Below, piece after piece: positions 59,515 through 64,000 of a DNA stretch of 64,000 bases; the stretch's first letter is position 1; each line of letters starts with the position of its first letter. The DNA lies in NCBI GenBank assembly GCA_022113835.1, contig JAILWY010000025.1, forward strand, positions 6,526,501 through 6,590,500, written 5' to 3'. The position numbers were made by a program, and so were the translations under genes. This stretch comes from Atopsyche davidsoni (Eukaryota > Arthropoda > Insecta > Trichoptera > Hydrobiosidae). Below the pieces are notes generated by a model that saw only the letters and a program-made list of their open reading frames with translations, did no database searches and was not told the DNA's origin.

Positions 59515-60850
59515 AGCTGGGAAACCGTCAGGTTAGGTTAAGTTTTTTTTATTTATTTTTGAGGCTGTATAAAATAATATGAATAAAGGAGCGCTATCGG
59601 AGCTTGAAGATTACCTGACTTTCCCAGCTGCGGTGGGAAAAACATAAAAAAGGTTTAGGTTAGGTTGGGTTACATATGATTCCTTTCCAGCGTATTAATT
59701 TTTAGTGCATATTATATTTTTCGTAGGCTGTAAACGAGGAAGATAGGAAAACCCACCGGAGTTGGAAGATCGCCTGATATGTTACCCAGTTCCAGAGGTT
59801 CAATAATTTTTAATTTTTTTTAAGGTTAGTTTAGGTTACAGATGATTCCTTTAAAGCGTATTTTTGTTTTATGCATATTTAATTTTTTGTAGGCTGTAAA
59901 CGAGAACGAAAAGAGAAGCTACCGCAGTAGGAAAATTGCCTGATATGTTACCCAGCTCCGGTGGTTTAATAAAAAAAATTAAATAAAGGTTAGGTCAGGA
60001 TAGGTTAGGTTAAAGATGATTCCTTTCCAGCGTATTTTTTGTTTTATGCATATTTTATTTTTTGTTGTCTGTAAACGAGGAAGAAACTAGAATCCACTGA
60101 AGTTGGAAAATTGCCTGATATGTTACCCAGCTCCGATGGTTTGATAATTTTTTAAAAAAAAAAGGTTAGGTTACAGATGACTCCTTTCCAGCGTATTTTT
60201 ATTTTATGCATATTTTATTTTTTGTTGTCTGTAAACGAGGAAGAAACGAGAATCCACTGAAGTTGGAAGAATGCCTGATATGTTACCCAGCTCCAGAGGT
60301 TCAATAATTATTTTTTTTAAGGTTAGGTTAGGTTAAAAATGATTCCTTTCCAGCGTATTTTTACTTTATGCATATTTTATATTTTGTAGGCTGTAAACGA
60401 GGACGAAAAGCGAAGCCACCGCAGTTGGAAGATTGCCTGATATGTTACCCAGCTCCAGTGGTTTAATAAAAAAGGTTAGGTTAGTTAATGGAACTGGTAT
60501 TTATTTTGTAATACTCCTTTTATTATAATAAAATAAAACCAAGTGGTTTTGGAGACTACGTTTATTTCACTTGTAGCGAGAGCTTTTTCGCCGAACACGG
60601 CATCTTCAAAACTATACAAGTGAAACAAACGTAGTCTCCAAAACCACTTGGTTTTATTTTATTATAATATAAAGTGAGGTTAGGTTACAGGTGATTCCTT
60701 TCCAGCGTATTTTTGCTTAGTGCATATTTTATTTTTCGTAGGCTGTAAATTTTCCGTATCCACCGGATTTGGAAGATTGCCTGATGTTACCCAGCTCCGG
60801 TGGTTTAATAATTTTTTTTTTTTTTTTAAGGTTAGGTTAGGTTAGCGTCT
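59515..60850. repeat. Tandem array of ~165-bp units carrying TTAGG motifs
   Basis: About seven or eight units contain GGTTAGGTTAGGTTA, GATTCCTTTCCAGCGTATTT, TATGCATATTTTATTTTTTG, GGCTGTAAACGAGGA, CCTGATATGTTACCCAGCTC and GGTTTAATAA. Each unit starts with one to about three TTAGG copies, the arthropod telomeric repeat; the longest run, near 60829-60846, is about three. The array is interrupted by the fold-back at 60522-60668. Confidence 0.85.
60522..60668. mobile_element. Fold-back element with 54-nt near-perfect arms
   Basis: Arms 60522-60575 and 60615-60668 are complementary with a single difference. The 39-nt loop on the minus strand reads GAAGATGCCGTGTTCGGCGA followed by AAAAGCTC, a small GCCG/CGGC hairpin inside GA..GAAA. 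It is inserted into a tandem-array unit, so it moved after the array formed. Confidence 0.85.
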
Positions 60851-60892
60851 TTTTTGTTCCATCTTAAGTGATACAATCATGAAAATAAAAAT

Positions 60893-61084
60893 CAGGTGGA
60901 GGCTTGCGAGGAGGCTGCAGCACCCCGGCCGGGGGGAGCGGAGGCTATATGGCCAGGCTATATAAGCTGGCGCGCCTCGCCGCCTTCACTCATCACTCAT
61001 CACCCTCCGCGCCAAGGTCGCCCGGCGCCTCCAGTGCACTCCTCAGTGGCTATAGTGAACAGTGAATTTAGTGAATTGATCAAG
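60893..61084 (+). promoter_or_regulatory. TATA/initiator promoter and candidate non-coding first exon
   Basis: TATATAAG (60959-60966) lies 29 bp before a TTCACT initiator-like site (A at 60988), the expected core-promoter spacing, inside a GC-rich block. The presumed transcript reads through CAGTGGCTATAGTGAACAGTG to a good splice donor, CAAG|GTTAGT, at 61084/61085. No ATG opens a long frame before the donor, so the exon would be 5' UTR. TATA promoters with short leader exons are common in insect cuticle and other tissue-specific genes. No later exon is recognised in the remaining 3 kb. Confidence 0.5.
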
Positions 61085-61149
61085 GTTAGTGCTGCAAGCT
61101 TTGTGAATTTATTTTTGAGCCGACAGCCACACAGCTTGCAACCCATTCG

Positions 61150-62110
61150 AAGCGAATCAATGGCGTGCCTTTATTTTGGTCAAAGTAAATACGCAGAAAA
61201 GGACGCTACTTGCTACTGATTTTTTCAGTTGTATCGCAGCGTGTGTAGGAGTCTCACACACGCAGTGACACATCTTGAAAACGATGTGCAATTATTCTAT
61301 GGTGTGTCTTTATTTTGGTCAAAGTAAATACGCCGAAAAGGACGCTACTTGCTATTGACTTGCAGAAGGCTTAGAGCAGGCTACACACGCAGCGAAACAT
61401 CTTGCAAACTATATGCAATTATTCTATGGTGTGTCTTTATTTTGGTCATAGTAAATACGCAGAAAAGGACGCTACTTGCTATTGATTTTTTCAGTTGTAT
61501 CGCAGCGTTTGTATGAGTCTTAGAGCAGGCTACACACGCAGTGAAACATCTTGAAAACGATATGCAATTATCCTATGGTGTACCATTATTTTAGTCATAG
61601 TAAATACGCAGAAAAGGACGCTACTTGCTATTGACTTGCAGCGTGTGTAGAAGGCTTAGAGCAGGCTAAACATCTTGCAATTATCCTATGGTGTGTCTTT
61701 ATTTGGTCAAAGTAAATACGCAGAAAAGGACACTACTAGCTATTGATTTTTTCAGTTGTATCGCAGCGTGTGTAGGAGGCTTAAAGCAGGCTACACAAGC
61801 AGCGAAACATCTTGCAATTATCCTATGGTGTGTCTTTATTTTGGTCAAAGTAAATACTCAGAAAAGGACAATATCGGCTTGTAACTTTTTTAGTCGTGTT
61901 ACAGAGTTTGTAAAAGGCTTAGAGCAGACTACACACGCTGCGATACAGCTTGCAAATGGCATGCACATAACTAATGGTGTGGCTTTATTTTGGTCAAAGT
62001 AAATACACAGAAAAGGACGCTATTGGCTAGTAGTTTTTTCAGTCGTGTCGCAGCGTGTGTAGTAAGCTACACAGCTTGCAAACGATATGTAATTATCCTT
62101 TATTTTGGGA
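61150..62110. repeat. Tandem array of ~110-150-bp units
   Basis: Seven units, beginning near 61160, 61301, 61421, 61578, 61690, 61828 and 61976. Each has TTATTTTGGTCAAAGTAAAT, ACGCAGAAAAGGACGCTACT, TTTTTTCAGTTGTATCGCAG, GCGTGTGTAGGAGGCTTAGA and ACACGCAGCGAAACATCTTG. The GTATCGCAGCGTGTGTAGG part also occurs singly elsewhere in the window. The array lies inside what would be intron 1 of the candidate gene starting at 60988. Confidence 0.85.
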
Positions 62111-64000
62111 CGTATTTATGATTTGGTCAAAAAAAATTAATCAAAAGGTGATGCTTATAGTTTATAGGTGGTCCCAGTACCGGGACCGAAACACAGAAAG
62201 ACAAAAACCACACTTAAGATAGTTTTTATTTCCATTCTCATGATATTTATTCAAACATACATCGATTATTGCTAGCGTTTTAAGAGATACCGATAAAAGT
62301 AAAAATATTTTCTTATTACTCCAGTTTATAAACTATTGTTTTATTTTGTTGCTTAAACGTAGACATGTCGACTTATCAACATGCGAATAGAAAATGAATA
62401 CCTCGACTGCTACGAGCCATGTTCTATTTACTTCGCATCTCAATAGCAGATCGTGAGGTCGATGCATCTGTTAGTATTGTCACAAAAACACTTTAGCTGA
62501 AAAAAAATTAAAACCACCGGCAACCCACACTTTGAAGATTTTTTGTCAATATCTTATCCCAGTTTTTTGTCATTCGCTATCAAGACAATCCGGATATTGT
62601 GAATGGATATTAGAGAGCCTATCTTGCTATTTATAATTACTGTATTCATAACAACATAGAAATGTAACATTAAATCTTTATTTTCAAAGTTTATTTATTC
62701 TAGTGCTCCTCACTGAAAGCAGGAGTTATTATTTAAGAAACTGTAATTTTTTTTTTAAATCTACAAATGACCAGTCACGTGTATTTTTATTCGAGTAATA
62801 TCGTTACTTTTCAGGGTTTTAGTATAAATACAAATAAACAATTAAAATATCAAATAGTCATAAATGACAATATTGCTTTCTTCGAATTACTTGTCAAAAT
62901 TGTTTAACTTTAATAAACTGAAGAAAAAAAACTCTTTAATCAATTCTATATTAACTTTTGGTAATATTCATATTTTATTATTGGTCCTAATCGCTGTCAA
63001 AAAAATCAACAGCAAGTTATTAAAATTAAATTTTAAGTATATATTGTATACAGTATGACTTCAAAATTGTGTATTAAATATTTAAACAGAGTATTTAATT
63101 TAAAAAATCAAACTGGAGTAGTGTTTTAGAGTGATAAATCATTTTTAAAACCTGCGGACAGACTCGCCGCTACTCCAACATAAAATATGAGATAATTGCA
63201 TAATAGATTCAATAAAAAAATATATTAATATTATTACACAAGCTACAACAAATAAATTTACAGACCACACAAACTATTATTTATTTTATATTAAAACAAC
63301 AACATATTATACAGTCGTTGTCATGAAAAACTTTGTATCCTTGATTCACAATAGTGATATTTATTTATAATATCTGAAATACTTACTGAAGTAAAGATTT
63401 TATTGCACGGTTTATTTTCCATTTTGAGGTCAAAAAAATTAAACATCAAAGCTAAGTGGGTTTAATTTATTTTTTTGAATTTAAAATACCCATTGTAAAT
63501 AATTAACGCAATCTCATTTTGCTTGAAGATGCTAACTTAGCATATCGGTGAAACTAGTCGCGTCAAGAATAATAAATGCATATTTGTAAATTCGTCCAAA
63601 TTCCTGACCCACATACAAGTTTATTCACGAAAAACGGTCACAAGTATAAATCAAGATATGCAAGTACTTGATCTGGAAATAATATACTTTATTCACAGTT
63701 GTTTTAAGGTTTGAATATATAATTAGCCAGAACTGTAAATGTCGCATTGGCCGCTTATCTTTAATGATTAATGAAGGTCCAGTTTTTTTTTTCAGTCCTA
63801 ATTTAATTAAACCTTTTTTTTTTCAATATAAAAATGTGCCGCCACTGGGACCGTTTACCTGATATGTGCATGTAGGGCAAAACATTAAGGTGTAACTTGA
63901 TTGAAGTACCCGGATGAACAACCTTCGTTCGGATTCATTCGGATAGACGAACAATATATTCACGCCGTTAATTATTTAATAAATACACATTTACACGCAT
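62111..64000. other. Intergenic, no gene recognised
   Basis: AT-rich. At 62168-62195 GGTCCCAGTACCGGGACC forms a perfect 6-bp hairpin followed by GAAACAC. At 63522-63565 GAAGATGCTAACTTAGCAT is followed by GGTGAAACTAGTC. Both resemble the hairpin core discussed for the fold-backs. No exons. Confidence 0.4.

Noticed and set aside
59515..60850. A true telomere end
   Set aside because: At most about three consecutive TTAGG units, embedded in a 165-bp complex repeat, with unrelated sequence on both sides.

Overview
This is a nuclear window from an AT-rich insect genome. The evidence is spliceosomal introns with GT..AG borders, a telomerase reverse transcriptase of the short insect type, a dense load of degraded DNA transposons and retroposons, and arthropod-type TTAGG motifs. 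A lepidopteran or another TTAGG-telomere insect is plausible, but nothing here fixes the order. No bacterial operon, rRNA gene, CRISPR array or canonical functional tRNA was found.

All confidently coding sequence lies in one block, 23.1-36.1 kb. On the minus strand (28586 down to 23154) is a complete seven-exon SLC19-family vitamin transporter (thiamine/folate carrier type, 439 codons). Its first intron holds a 974-bp piggyBac derivative with TTAA ends. About 1.1 kb away and divergent is an intact, intronless TERT gene (29731-31965, 744 codons) with recognisable telomerase RNA-binding and reverse-transcriptase motifs. Only 227 bp past its stop begins a six-exon gene on the same strand (32193-36025, 442 codons) that I do not recognise. 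All its introns are phase 0 and a polyA signal follows it.

The left flank (1-23 kb) and right flank (36-64 kb) are gene-poor. They hold tRNA-related SINE modules inside nested inverted repeats (near 0.3, 10.5, 54.3 and 58 kb), Helitrons with exact TC...CTAG ends (3.6, 18.3 and 50.3 kb), piggyBac-type non-autonomous elements (10.7, 13.2, 27.2 and 50.2 kb), and many truncated copies of a non-LTR element plus a SINE-like family sharing its 3' end. There are also long fold-back hairpins (8.0, 43.2 and 60.5 kb) and three tandem arrays (46.3-47.3, 59.5-60.85 and 61.15-62.1 kb). A TATA/initiator promoter with a candidate non-coding first exon sits at about 60.96-61.08 kb, so a gene may begin there and continue rightward.

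The least expected signal is a recurring core, GA(A/T)GATG followed by a small hairpin and then GAAAC-NN-GTH, at several unrelated-looking loci, two or three of them in the loops of large fold-backs. It resembles the conserved core of minimal hammerhead ribozymes of Penelope-like elements and retrozymes, but has one extra residue before stem II. It is offered as a hypothesis only.
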